Shown: in pieces, positions 19,006-26,911 of the stretch
Layout of the letters: every line of letters starts with the position of its first letter
How positions within the stretch are numbered: position 1 is the stretch's first letter
Assembly: GCA_026129185.1 (NCBI GenBank)
Contig: JAHCIO010000024.1
Coordinates: forward strand, 1 to 64,000
Direction: 5' to 3'
Source of the DNA: Promineifilum sp019695075
GTDB taxonomy: Bacteria > Chloroflexota > Anaerolineae > Promineifilales > Promineifilaceae
DNA length: 64,000 nt
Made by a program: the position numbers and the translations under genes
The notes under the pieces: model-generated
Told to the model about the DNA's origin: nothing
The model's database searches: none
Seen by the model: only the letters and a program-made list of their open reading frames with translations

Positions 19006-19386
19006 ATGTCAACACTCGTCAATATCCACCACGCGCTGTCCAACACGGCGTGGCTGTTTTTCCTGATTCTGGGGCTGTGGGGGCTATTCCGCGCCATCCG
19101 CGGCCAGTCGGTCAACGCCAACTATCTCGGCGCGGCGTTCATCGGCCAGCTCATCTTCGTGGCCCAGGCGGTCATGGGCGGCATCCTCTGGCTGGGCGGC
19201 GGCAGCGCACAGATAGCGCGGCCGGAAATTCACCTGCTCTATGGCGTCTTCGCCCTGATCTTCCTGCCGTTCATCTACGTCTCCGTCCTGCGCGGCGACG
19301 ACACCAACCGGGCGCAGTGGGTGCTGGCCTTCACGACGCTGTTCCTGTTCGGCATCGCCCTGCGGTCGATCACGACGTCGATCTGA
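19006..19386 (+). CDS. Small membrane protein, four helices, unknown function
   Basis: The 126-residue product has four hydrophobic segments: TAWLFFLILGLWGLFRAI, YLGAAFIGQLIFVAQAVMGGILWL, IHLLYGVFALIFLPFIYVSVL and VLAFTTLFLFGIALRSI, with HH near the N-terminus and a His in EIHLLYG. It resembles small integral membrane proteins found in Chloroflexota, but I do not recognise a named family. His residues at helix ends could bind haem or metal; this is speculation. It is transcribed alone and converges on the MFS gene through a shared hairpin. Confidence 0.75.
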   Translation: MSTLVNIHHALSNTAWLFFLILGLWGLFRAIRGQSVNANYLGAAFIGQLIFVAQAVMGGILWLGGGSAQIARPEIHLLYGVFALIFLPFIYVSVLRGDDTNRAQWVLAFTTLFLFGIALRSITTSI

Positions 19387-19394
19387 AAGACAAC

Positions 19395-19474
19395 CGGCCG
19401 ACTAGGGGCTAGGTGGTAGGGGGTAGGGGCTAGGGAAGAGCGCTCTGCCCTAGCCCCTACCCCCTAGTCGGCCG
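19395..19474. repeat. Heptamer hairpin between convergent genes
   Basis: Outer stem CGGCCGACTAGGGG/CCCCTAGTCGGCCG, TAGGGG-type words inside, centre GGGAAGAGCGCTCTGCCC. The right arm covers the MFS stop codon (19464). It is placed to act as a two-way terminator, though without a T-tract. Confidence 0.85.
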
Positions 19475-20765
19475 GCGTCGCCATCGGTAGGGCCGGCGGC
19501 ACGGGGGCGGCGGGGTGTTGGCCGCCCTCCTGCTCCAGCGCAGCCAGCGAGCGGAAGAAGAAGCCGCTGACGCCAATGGCCAGCGTCACCAGCCCGCCGA
19601 TCAGAAACCACGTTCGCACGCCGATGACGTCGGCCAGCGGCCCGGCCAGCGCCAGGCCAAGAGGCATCATCGCCGTCGCCGCGCTGCTGAGCAGCGTGAA
19701 GACGCGCCCCTGCATGGACGGGTCAACCGTGGCCTGCATGACGGCCATGAGGGGGCCGTTGGTGATGGCCGACATCATACCCATCAGGCCCATCGCCACG
19801 ACCGCCAGCGGGAAGAGCGACGCCGGCACAAGGCCGATCATGAGAACGCCCAGCCCCAGGCCGACAAGGCCCACCAGCGACGTGAAGATGCGCCGCTTGA
19901 AGCCGCCCCACGCGCCCAGCAACAGCCCGCCGGCGATCACGCCGACGCCCAACCCGGCCTCCAGCGCGCCCAGATGCCAGGCCGTGCCCTGGAAGTGGCC
20001 CTGCACCAGCAGCGGCAGGAAGCTCGTCGATGGGGCCAGCACCAGATTGATGAACGTGGCCATGACCATCAGGATGAGCAGGCCGCGCCAACCGAGGACG
20101 TAGCGCAGGCCGGCGCGCAAGTCGGCCCAGTATTGACGGGCGGCCGAGTTGTGGGTTGCTTCGTCGGCGGCGTGGCGCGGCTGGGGCACGTGGACCAGCA
20201 GGACGGTCGTGATGGCGATGACCGCCGTGACGATGTCGATCATTAGCACGCCTTGCAGCGGCAGCAGTTGCAGCAGCAATGCGCCCAGCGGGGCCGAGAT
20301 GACGCTCATCCCGCCGTTGAGCATCTGGTTGAGGCCCTGGACGCGCGTCAGATAGGCCTCCGGCACCATCAGCCCGGTCGATGCCGTCATCGCCGGGCCG
20401 TGGAACGTGCCGCCCACGGCGCGAACGAAGAGGATGACGTAGACATGCCACGTTTCGGCCAGGCCCAGCCAGAACAGAACGGCCAGCGCCGCCGTGGCCA
20501 GCGCCACCGCGCCGTCGGCGATGATCATCGTCCAGCGCCGATTCCAGCGATCCACCAGCGGGCCGACGAAGGGACCGAGAACCACCTGGGGAGCGATGCC
20601 CACGATGGAGGCGATGGCCAGAACGGTGGCCGAGCCGGTCTGCTGCGTCAGCCACCAGATGAGCGCGAACTGCACCAGCTGGCTGCCCAGCAGCGAAAAC
20701 ACCTGTCCGACCCATAGGGTCAGGAAGGGGCGCATCGAGCGCGCCCTTGTCAAGGATTCGTCCAT
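19464..20765 (-). CDS. MFS transporter
   Basis: The 433-residue protein has 12 hydrophobic segments, the loop motif GPLVDRWNRRWTMIIAD between helices 2 and 3 and a large central loop rich in His, Ala and Glu. The form resembles the MFS subfamily of macrolide/drug exporters (enterobactin-exporter-like); the substrate is unknown. ATG 20765 is chosen for its GAGG at 6 bases; ATG 20780 would add five residues. The final Asp and stop fall inside the hairpin at 19395-19474. An AT-rich stretch (20810-20880), unusual here, lies upstream and may hold the promoter. Confidence 0.9.
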   Translation of the reverse strand: MDESLTRARSMRPFLTLWVGQVFSLLGSQLVQFALIWWLTQQTGSATVLAIASIVGIAPQVVLGPFVGPLVDRWNRRWTMIIADGAVALATAALAVLFWLGLAETWHVYVILFVRAVGGTFHGPAMTASTGLMVPEAYLTRVQGLNQMLNGGMSVISAPLGALLLQLLPLQGVLMIDIVTAVIAITTVLLVHVPQPRHAADEATHNSAARQYWADLRAGLRYVLGWRGLLILMVMATFINLVLAPSTSFLPLLVQGHFQGTAWHLGALEAGLGVGVIAGGLLLGAWGGFKRRIFTSLVGLVGLGLGVLMIGLVPASLFPLAVVAMGLMGMMSAITNGPLMAVMQATVDPSMQGRVFTLLSSAATAMMPLGLALAGPLADVIGVRTWFLIGGLVTLAIGVSGFFFRSLAALEQEGGQHPAAPVPPALPMATPAD

Positions 20766-20955
20766 CGTCAACCTCGTCATCCCCCGCCTTTCGGATTTCT
20801 AGCCACAGTCTACATTTTCTTTTGATAAATGTCAATAATCTTAATAGCAATATCAATACTTTTTATTACTTGCTGACTGTTGCTTTTGGCGCTGCCGGCA
20901 GCGCGAGGAGCCACCCAGATACCAACCACACGCAAGCGGTGGGCCTGTTTTGTGT

Positions 20956-20961
20956 TATACT
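20956..20961 (+). promoter_or_regulatory. -10 box of map
   Basis: TATACT lies only 12 bases before the map ATG, and no Shine-Dalgarno is visible, so the transcript would have a very short leader. Confidence 0.5.
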
Positions 20962-20973
20962 CCGTGGTCGATT

Positions 20974-21738
20974 ATGAGACTCAAGAACGCTAAAGAACTC
21001 GCCCGGATGCGCGCGTCCGGCCGGCTCGTCGCCGAATGTTTCGACATCCTTCAGGACAGCATCCGCCCCGGCATCTCGCTCAAAGCGCTGGATCGCCTGG
21101 TCGAAGAACACATCTACAAGCAAGGCGCGGAGACACTCTACAAAGGCTACCGCGGCCGCGGCCGGGAGCACCCGCCCTTCCCCGGCGTCATCTGCGCTTC
21201 GGTCAACCACGAGATTTGCCACGGCCTGCCCGATGAGCGCATCCTCCACGAGGGGGATGTGGTCGGCATCGACATCGGTCTGCGCTACAAGGGCTTCTGC
21301 GGCGACGCCTGTGTCACCTACCCCGTCGGCCAGGTGTCGCCGGAGGCGGAGCGCCTGCTGGCCATCGGCCGCGAAGCGCTGCGGCGGGGCATCGAGGTGG
21401 CGCAGTACAACTACCACCTCAACGACATCGGCCGGGCCATCGAGGGCTACGCCGATACCCAGGGCGTCACCGTCGTCCACGAGTGGGGCGGACACGAGAT
21501 CGGCCGCGCCCTGCACGGCGACCTGTCCGTGTCCCACATCCGCCAGCCCGGCACGGGGCCGCGCCTCATCCCCGGCATGACCTTCACCATCGAGCCGATG
21601 ATCAACGCCGGCACGCACGAATGGCTGATGCTGCCCGACGGCTGGACGGTCATCACCGCCGATGGCCGGCTCTCGGTGCAGTTCGAGCACACCATCGCCA
21701 TCACCCCCAACGGGCCGGACATCCTGAGCCGCCTCTAG
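20974..21738 (+). CDS. map: Methionine aminopeptidase, type I
   Basis: This 254-residue enzyme removes the initiator Met from new proteins. All five metal ligands are visible: Asp in GIDIGLRYKG, Asp in FCGDACVTY, His in GGHEIGRALH, Glu in TIEPMI and Glu in VQFEHTIAI. In many bacteria map lies in the secY-adk region of the ribosomal operon; here it stands alone 16 kb away. The start MRLKNAKEL matches the family; an upstream TTG frame would overlap the -10 box. A LysE-type gene follows after 14 bases. Confidence 0.96.
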   Translation: MRLKNAKELARMRASGRLVAECFDILQDSIRPGISLKALDRLVEEHIYKQGAETLYKGYRGRGREHPPFPGVICASVNHEICHGLPDERILHEGDVVGIDIGLRYKGFCGDACVTYPVGQVSPEAERLLAIGREALRRGIEVAQYNYHLNDIGRAIEGYADTQGVTVVHEWGGHEIGRALHGDLSVSHIRQPGTGPRLIPGMTFTIEPMINAGTHEWLMLPDGWTVITADGRLSVQFEHTIAITPNGPDILSRL

Positions 21739-21752
21739 AGCCGACCGCACCC

Positions 21753-22382
21753 GTGCTGCCCTATCTCCTTCGCGGCCTCATTTTGGGGAGCACCGCCGCC
21801 GTGCAGCCCGGCCCCTTCCAGGCCTTCCTGCTGTCACTGGTGGCCCGCGATGGCTGGCGGCGCGCCCTGCCGGCTGTCCTGGCCCCGCTGGTCAGCGACC
21901 CGCCCATCGTCGCGCTGGTGTTGGTGGTGCTGACGCGCCTGCCGGAGCGCTGGCTGGCCGTGCTCCAGATAGGCGGCGGCGTCTTTCTGCTCTATCTCGG
22001 CTGGGGCGCATGGCGGGCGTTCCGCCAGTGGACGGCCAGCGACACGACCAGCGCGCCGGCCCGCGGCCGCGCCCTGACGGCGATTCTCAAAGCCGCGGTC
22101 ATGAACGCCCTCAGCCCGGGGCCATACCTGTTCTGGGCGACCATCAGCGGCCCCATCCTCGTGGCCGGCTGGCGCGAGCGGCCGGCGCTGGGGCTGGCCT
22201 TTCTGCTGGGCTTCTACGTGGCTCTGATCGGCGGCATGGCCCTGTTCGTCCTCGTCGCCGGGCTGACCGGCCGTATTGACCCGCGTCTCAACCGCGGCCT
22301 GGCCGCCTTTGCCGTTGTCGCCCTGTTCGGCTTCGGTCTCTACCAGCTCATCACCGGCGCGCGCGCCCTGGCCGGGGTCTGA
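21753..22382 (+). CDS. LysE/RhtB-family exporter
   Basis: The 209-residue membrane protein has about six hydrophobic segments and the LysE-type N-terminus LLRGLILGSTAAVQPGPFQAFLLSL (PGP motif in helix 1), then LQIGGGVFLLYLGWGAWRAF and MNALSPGPYLFWATISGP. The family exports amino acids; the substrate is unknown. The GTG start at 21753 was chosen because the longer frame is an overlap with map. It is probably co-transcribed with map and ends at a hairpin shared with leuS. Confidence 0.85.
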   Translation: MLPYLLRGLILGSTAAVQPGPFQAFLLSLVARDGWRRALPAVLAPLVSDPPIVALVLVVLTRLPERWLAVLQIGGGVFLLYLGWGAWRAFRQWTASDTTSAPARGRALTAILKAAVMNALSPGPYLFWATISGPILVAGWRERPALGLAFLLGFYVALIGGMALFVLVAGLTGRIDPRLNRGLAAFAVVALFGFGLYQLITGARALAGV

Positions 22383-22390
22383 GGCGGCAA

Positions 22391-22432
22391 CAAAAAGCGG
22401 CGCGGCCCGCCGTCGCCGGGGAGCCGCGCCGC
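22391..22432 (-). terminator. Terminator of leuS (two-way)
   Basis: A 10-bp stem GCGGCGCGGC/GCCGCGCCGC is followed on the minus strand by TTTTTG, directly after leuS. The convergent LysE gene may use it with less efficiency. Confidence 0.75.
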
Positions 22433-22458
22433 GCATTCATTCGCCAGAACGCTCGCCG

Positions 22459-25221
22459 CTAGACGACGATGTTAACCAACTGCCCGCGGATGATGACGCG
22501 CTGGGGCGTTTTGCCGTCCAGCCAACGGCTGACCTTGTCCGACGCCAGGGCAATGGCGCGCAGTTCCTCGTCCGGCAGCCCGGCGGCCACGTCGATGCGG
22601 TCGCGGGTCTTGCCATTGATCTGCACGATGAGGCTGATCATCTCCTCGCGGGCCACGTCGTCGTCCCATTCCGGCCAGGGCTGGTGGTGGATGCTATAGG
22701 GCAGGCCGCGCCGCGCCCATAGCTCCTCGGTGATGTAAGGCGACACCGGCGCCAGCAGCAGCAGCAGCGACTCGACCGCTTCTTCCCAGGCGGCGCGGTT
22801 GGCCCGCCCCTCGCGCTGGGCGACGACGACGGTGTTACGCAGCTCCATGATGGCCGCCACGGCAGTGTTGAACGAGAAGTCCTGCAAGTCCTGCGTCACC
22901 TTGCGGATGACCTGGTGGGTCTTGCGCCGCAGCGCGCGCGAGGCGGTGTCGTCGTCGCCGTCTGCATACTGCGCCTGGGCGATTTCCCAGACATCCTGCA
23001 ACAACCGCTGCGGCCCCTTGATGCCCTCATAGTTCCACGGCCCGCCCTGGTCCCACTTGGCGAAGAACATCAGGTAGGCGCGCACCGTGTCCGCGCCATA
23101 CTGGGCCACCAGCTCGTCGGGGTTAACGACGTTGCCCTTGCTCTTGGACATGCGCTGGACTTCCAGGTGATGGCGCAGCTGGTTGACGTTGTTGTCGCCC
23201 TCGATGCTGGGGATGGCGACGACGGCCGTGGGCGACACCTCGACGGTGAACAGCTCGTCGCCAACATCGATGGTGAGCACGTTCTCGGTGCGCTTCATGA
23301 TCTCGCCGACGACCTCGTCGTTGCGCCGGCCGGCGGGTCGTGTGCCTGGGGCGATGACCTCAACGTGGCGGGCGATCATCTTGCTGCCCGTCACCTCGCC
23401 GTAGGCGACAATGACATCGCCCTTGCGCTCCGCGCCCAGAATCTGGCCCTGGTTACGCAGGGCCATCATCGGCTCATCGAACTGGCCTTCGGGGTCGCGG
23501 CCGTGGGCGATCATGGCGCGCTTCGTCTCCGCGAACATGCCCAGGTCGCGCATCACCTTGGTGAAGAAGCGCGTGTAGAGCAGGTGCATCGTGGCGTGTT
23601 CGGCCCCGCCGGTGTAGACATCGACCGGCAACCAGTAGGCCGCCTCCTCCGGGTCGAACGGGCCGCGGTCGTAGTTGGGACTCAGATAGCGGTACTGATA
23701 CCAGGAGGAGCACATGAAGGTGTCCATCGTGTCCGTCTCGCGGCGGGCAGGCTGGCCCTCGGCGTCGGTGGCGTTCAGGAAGCCCTCGTGGTGGCGCAGT
23801 GGGCTTTGGCCGGTGGGCATGAACTCGACATCGTCGGGCAACAGCACCGGCAATTCGTCGTCGGCAACCATCTCAATCGTCCCGTCGGCGCAGAACAGGG
23901 CCGGGATGGGCGCGCCCCAGTAGCGCTGCCGGCTGATGAGCCAGTCGCGTAGGCGGTAGTTGATCGACTGGCCGCCGACGCCGTGCTCGGCCAGCCAGCC
24001 GGTCACGGCGGCGATGGACGGGTTGGCGAAGCCCTTGGCGGCGGTGACGGCCGTGCCGTCGAATTCGGCGCTGTTGACCATGACGCCCGGCCCGACGTAG
24101 GCCGCGGCCATCGTCGCCCCGTCGAGGCGCTCGCCCTCCGGCTGGATGACCGGGATGATCTCCAGGCTGTACTTACGGGCGAAATCAAAGTCGCGCTGGT
24201 CGTGGGCGGGCACGGCCATGATCGCCCCGGTGCCGTAGGTGCTGAGGACGTAGTCGGCGATCCAGACCGGGATGCGCGCGCCGTTGACCGGATTGATGGC
24301 GTAACCGCCGGTGAAGACGCCCGTCTTCTCGCGACTCTCCGACAGGCGCTCGATCTCCGTCGTGCGCGCGGCCTGCGCGCGGTAGGCTTCCACGGCGGCG
24401 CGCCGCCCGACGCTGGTCAGCTTGTCCACCAGGGCATGTTCCGGGGCCAACACCATGAAGGTCGCCCCCCAGAGTGTGTCCGGCCGCGTTGTGAAGACCT
24501 CGATCGGGTCGCCGGACTCACTGGTGAAGACGACGCGCGCGCCCTCGCTGCGGCCGATCCAGTTTGTCTGCATCAGCTTAACCGGCTCAGGCCAGTCGAC
24601 CGGCGAGAAGTCCAGCATCTCCTCGGCGTATTTGGTGATGCGGAAGAACCACTGCTCCATCATCTTCTGGACGACGGGCTGGCCGGTGCGCTCGTCCTTG
24701 CCATCGATGACCTGCTCGTTGGCCAGCACCGTTTGCAGTGTCTCCGACCAATTGACCAGGCCCTCGCCGCGGTAGGCCAGGTCGCCCTTAAAGAAGCGGC
24801 TGAAGAACCACTCTGTCCAGTGATAGTAGGCCGGGTCGCAGCTAACCGCCTCGCGCTCCCAGTCGAACATGGCCCCCATGCTGCGCAATTGCCGGCGCAT
24901 GCGCTCGATGTTGGCGTAGGTCCACGTCTTGGGGTGGATGTTGCGCTGGATGGCGGCGTTTTCGGCCGGCAGGCCAAAGGCGTCGAAGCCCATCGGGAAG
25001 AGGACGTTGTAGCCGCGCATGCGCATGAAGCGCGCCCGCGCGTCGGACGGCGTCATGGCGAACCAGTGGCCCATGTGAAGGTCGCCGCTGGGATAGGGCA
25101 ACATCGTCAGGGCGTAGAACTTCGGCCGATCCCAATTGACCTCCGCCCGATAGAGCCTGTCGGCTTCCCACTTTTCCTGCCACTTCGGCTCGATGGCCGC
25201 CGGATCATAAACATCAGTCAT
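22459..25221 (-). CDS. leuS: Leucyl-tRNA synthetase
   Basis: The 920-residue class I synthetase charges tRNA-Leu. The HIGH equivalent is LPYPSGDLHMGH (41-52) and the KMSKS loop is RMSKSKGNVV; the CP1 editing domain and the C-terminal QINGKTRDRIDV domain are present. An insert of about 100 residues in the Zn/catalytic region (MMALRNQGQILGAERKGDVIV...) is also seen in other bacterial LeuRS. The gene is preceded by a T-box antiterminator/terminator, so expression should rise when tRNA-Leu is uncharged. Co-transcription with two tRNA-Ala genes is unusual. Confidence 0.98.
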   Translation of the reverse strand: MTDVYDPAAIEPKWQEKWEADRLYRAEVNWDRPKFYALTMLPYPSGDLHMGHWFAMTPSDARARFMRMRGYNVLFPMGFDAFGLPAENAAIQRNIHPKTWTYANIERMRRQLRSMGAMFDWEREAVSCDPAYYHWTEWFFSRFFKGDLAYRGEGLVNWSETLQTVLANEQVIDGKDERTGQPVVQKMMEQWFFRITKYAEEMLDFSPVDWPEPVKLMQTNWIGRSEGARVVFTSESGDPIEVFTTRPDTLWGATFMVLAPEHALVDKLTSVGRRAAVEAYRAQAARTTEIERLSESREKTGVFTGGYAINPVNGARIPVWIADYVLSTYGTGAIMAVPAHDQRDFDFARKYSLEIIPVIQPEGERLDGATMAAAYVGPGVMVNSAEFDGTAVTAAKGFANPSIAAVTGWLAEHGVGGQSINYRLRDWLISRQRYWGAPIPALFCADGTIEMVADDELPVLLPDDVEFMPTGQSPLRHHEGFLNATDAEGQPARRETDTMDTFMCSSWYQYRYLSPNYDRGPFDPEEAAYWLPVDVYTGGAEHATMHLLYTRFFTKVMRDLGMFAETKRAMIAHGRDPEGQFDEPMMALRNQGQILGAERKGDVIVAYGEVTGSKMIARHVEVIAPGTRPAGRRNDEVVGEIMKRTENVLTIDVGDELFTVEVSPTAVVAIPSIEGDNNVNQLRHHLEVQRMSKSKGNVVNPDELVAQYGADTVRAYLMFFAKWDQGGPWNYEGIKGPQRLLQDVWEIAQAQYADGDDDTASRALRRKTHQVIRKVTQDLQDFSFNTAVAAIMELRNTVVVAQREGRANRAAWEEAVESLLLLLAPVSPYITEELWARRGLPYSIHHQPWPEWDDDVAREEMISLIVQINGKTRDRIDVAAGLPDEELRAIALASDKVSRWLDGKTPQRVIIRGQLVNIVV

Positions 25222-25242
25222 GGATTACATCTCCGCCACTGG

Positions 25243-25297
25243 AAAACAAAAGAACCCCTTTCGCTCAGAGACGAAAGGGGTTCCGCGGTACCACTCT
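25243..25297 (-). promoter_or_regulatory. T-box antiterminator and terminator of leuS
   Basis: On the minus strand AGAGTGGTACCGCGG (25297-25283) matches the T-box consensus; its TGGT bulge fits an ACCA 3' end, as in tRNA-Leu (A73). A terminator stem follows, AACCCCTTTCG/CGAAAGGGGTT, then CTTTTGTTTT. CGTCTCT inside the stem pairs with AGAG to form the alternative antiterminator. Stem I lies upstream at 25450-25541, beyond a tRNA gene. Confidence 0.92.
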
Positions 25298-25314
25298 GAT
25301 TGATGGTACGAAGG

Positions 25315-25387
25315 TGGACCTGAAGGGGTTCGAACCCTTGACCTCCACAATGCCATTGTGGCGCTCTCCCAATTGAGCTACAGGCCC
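25315..25387 (-). tRNA. tRNA-Ala (GGC), nested in the leuS T-box leader
   Basis: A complete 73-nt cloverleaf: acceptor GGGCCTG/CAGGTCC with the G3-U70 pair that marks tRNA-Ala, anticodon stem CCACA/TGTGG with loop ATGGCAT (GGC), and a normal T arm. It sits between T-box stem I and the antiterminator. GATGGTA just before it and TACCATC six bases after the discriminator are complementary, so the tRNA would cap a 7-bp stem in the stem III position. Confidence 0.97.
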
Positions 25388-25449
25388 ATACCATCCACTT
25401 AAGCGCGTAACGGGCGCAACCCGGCGCCGGCTAGGTTGTTCACCGGCGC

Positions 25450-25541
25450 GGCTTCCAGGCGAGTTCGGCGTCCTTGGCCACCCTTGCAGCCTTTGGGGCG
25501 GCTCTCTGCGCGTGTCGCGCCTACTACTCCTGTTCACAGCC
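25450..25541 (-). promoter_or_regulatory. T-box stem I of leuS, CUC (Leu) specifier
   Basis: Paired segments GGCT/AGCC, CAGG/CCTG and GGC/GCC surround the specifier loop AGTAGTA/GAACTCG. The specifier is CTC (25463-25461), a Leu codon. The GA motif CAGAGAGCC and the distal CAAGGGTGG motif are present. The element is complete and matches the downstream gene, so it should bind tRNA-Leu(GAG). Confidence 0.88.
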
Positions 25542-25586
25542 TTTGGCTATTCGTTTGTCACTCTGCCGGCGCCTGTGGCCGGGTCA

Positions 25587-25659
25587 TGGACCTGAAGGGG
25601 CTCGAACCCTTGGCCTCTACAGTGCGATTGTAGCGCTCTCCCAGCTGAGCTACAGGCCC
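25587..25659 (-). tRNA. tRNA-Ala (CGC)
   Basis: A 73-nt cloverleaf with the same acceptor stem as the GGC isoacceptor (G3-U70), anticodon stem CTACA/TGTAG and loop ATCGCAC (CGC). It is the first element after the promoter at 25674-25702 and is followed by the leuS T-box without a terminator. Confidence 0.97.
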
Positions 25660-25673
25660 AACAGCAGACATGG

Positions 25674-25702
25674 ATTTTAGCCTGAGCCGGGTGGATTGTC
25701 AA
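25674..25702 (-). promoter_or_regulatory. Promoter of the tRNA-Ala/leuS unit
   Basis: TTGACA (25697-25702) and TAAAAT (25674-25679), 17 bases apart, give a start a few bases before tRNA-Ala(CGC). No comparable promoter is seen between this tRNA and the T-box. Confidence 0.85.
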
Positions 25703-25745
25703 GGCGAATGGCAAGTCGCCAAAACCGTCCGCGCATCCTGTCCAC

Positions 25746-25774
25746 TTGACGCTAACCCCCACCCCGCGTACCAT
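25746..25774 (+). promoter_or_regulatory. Promoter of the SelW-like gene
   Basis: TTGACG (25746-25751) and TACCAT (25769-25774), spaced by 17 bases; the gene starts 27 bases after the -10 with AGGAG in between. Confidence 0.65.
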
Positions 25775-25800
25775 TCTCCCAAGCCCCGCAGGAGCCGAAC

Positions 25801-26076
25801 ATGCACAAGTACGTCATCAGCCTCGAATACTGCGTTCCCTGAAACTACTGGCCGCGCGCCGCCCGTGTGGCGGACGACATCATGAGCAACTACCACCACG
25901 TCATCGAGCGCTTCACCTTCATCACCGGCAGCAAGGGCGCGTTCGTGTTCACCGTCGATGGCGAGGTGCTGTTCTCGAAGAAGGCCATCGGCCGCCACGC
26001 TGATCCGGGCGAAGTGCTGGAGCTGTTCCGGCAATTCATCGGCCCCGACGTGGAGCCGTTCCCGCGCGAACTCTAG
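25801..26076 (+). CDS. SelW-like selenoprotein (Rdx family) with in-frame UGA
   Basis: Read with TGA 25840-25842 as selenocysteine, this frame gives a 91-residue protein that starts MHKYVISLEYCVPU and continues NYWPRAARVADDIMS. C11-V-P-U14 is the CxxU motif of SelW/SelT/SelH thioredoxin-like proteins, and the rest follows the family (FTFITGSKGAFVFTVDGEVLFSKKAIGRHADPGEVLELFRQFIG). AGGAG lies 7 bases before the ATG, and a promoter is present. A small hairpin after the UGA could be a SECIS. A Cys replaced by a stop through error or decay is the alternative, but the exact placement argues against it. Such proteins are thought to act in redox control. Confidence 0.88.
25859..25873 (+). promoter_or_regulatory. 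SECIS-like hairpin after the UGA codon
   Basis: CCGCC/GGCGG closes a 5-base loop CGTGT that contains GT, starting 16 nt after the UGA. Distance and loop agree with bacterial SECIS hairpins recognised by SelB. Confidence 0.55.
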
Positions 26077-26110
26077 ACCGCCTCGCCGGGGTAGGCAGCG
26101 ACGCTGACGT

Positions 26111-26911
26111 TCATGCGCCCCCCTGCGCGTCCACGCCGGCCAGAAATGCCAGCACGCAGTCGTTGAAGCGCTCGGCCTGGTCGATGGGCGTGGCGTGGCC
26201 GGAGTCCTCGATCACGACCAGCCGCGCGTTGGGCATCATGGCCACGTAGGCGGCCTTGGTCGCCGCCGGCGTATAGTCGCGATCGCCGGAAAGCACCAGC
26301 GTCGGGCAAGCGATCCCCCCCACCCGGTCGAGAACGCTCCAGCCGACCAGCGCCCGCATGGCCGCGCGGTAGGCGGCCGGGTCGTTCTGCGCCCATTGGG
26401 CGATGAACATCTGCCGCAATTGCGCCTGCTCCGGCTTGGGGAAGAGGCGCGGGCCGAGGAAGTGGGCGGTGCGCTCGGGGTTGAACAGGCGGGCCAGTAG
26501 CAGGCGCTGGAGGATGCGCAGCCGGTCGGCGAGCGAGTGGGCCACCAGCTCCGGCCCGCTGTTGACGATCACCAGGCTGCGCACGCGCTCCGGGTGGTCG
26601 GCGGCCAACTGGAAGGCGATCATGCCGCCCATCGACAGGCCGACGACATGGGCCGAGGCGATGCCCAGCGCGTCGAGCAGGCCGAGCACGTCATCAGCCA
26701 TCATCGGCACACTGTAGGGGCCGGGCGGCTTGGACGTGCGGCCGTGGCCGCGCATGTCGGCCGTCAGCACGCGGTAGTTGGCCGCGAAAACGGGCGTCTG
26801 CAACTGCCAATCATCACTACGCGAACCCAAGCCGTGGAGAAACAACACCGTTTCCCCCTGCCCGCTGGTCTCATAGTGCAGGTCAATACCGTTCGTCCTG
26901 AGCGTGGGCAT
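26111..26911 (-). CDS. Alpha/beta hydrolase
   Basis: The 266-residue protein has the alpha/beta-hydrolase core: oxyanion-hole LFLHGLGSRSDDW, the nucleophile elbow VVGLSMGGMIAFQLA (Ser), an acid in LVLSGDRDYTP (Asp) and His in EDSGHATPIDQAERF. The form resembles 3-oxoadipate enol-lactonases and related esterases, but the substrate cannot be named. Its start overlaps the last 29 bases of trmB in another frame, so it is translated from the same mRNA. A function in cofactor or aromatic metabolism has no support from the neighbours. Confidence 0.9.
   Translation of the reverse strand: MPTLRTNGIDLHYETSGQGETVLFLHGLGSRSDDWQLQTPVFAANYRVLTADMRGHGRTSKPPGPYSVPMMADDVLGLLDALGIASAHVVGLSMGGMIAFQLAADHPERVRSLVIVNSGPELVAHSLADRLRILQRLLLARLFNPERTAHFLGPRLFPKPEQAQLRQMFIAQWAQNDPAAYRAAMRALVGWSVLDRVGGIACPTLVLSGDRDYTPAATKAAYVAMMPNARLVVIEDSGHATPIDQAERFNDCVLAFLAGVDAQGGA

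Noticed and set aside
25867..26076. A separate 69-residue hypothetical protein
   Set aside because: It is the C-terminal part of the SelW-like selenoprotein read after the UGA codon.
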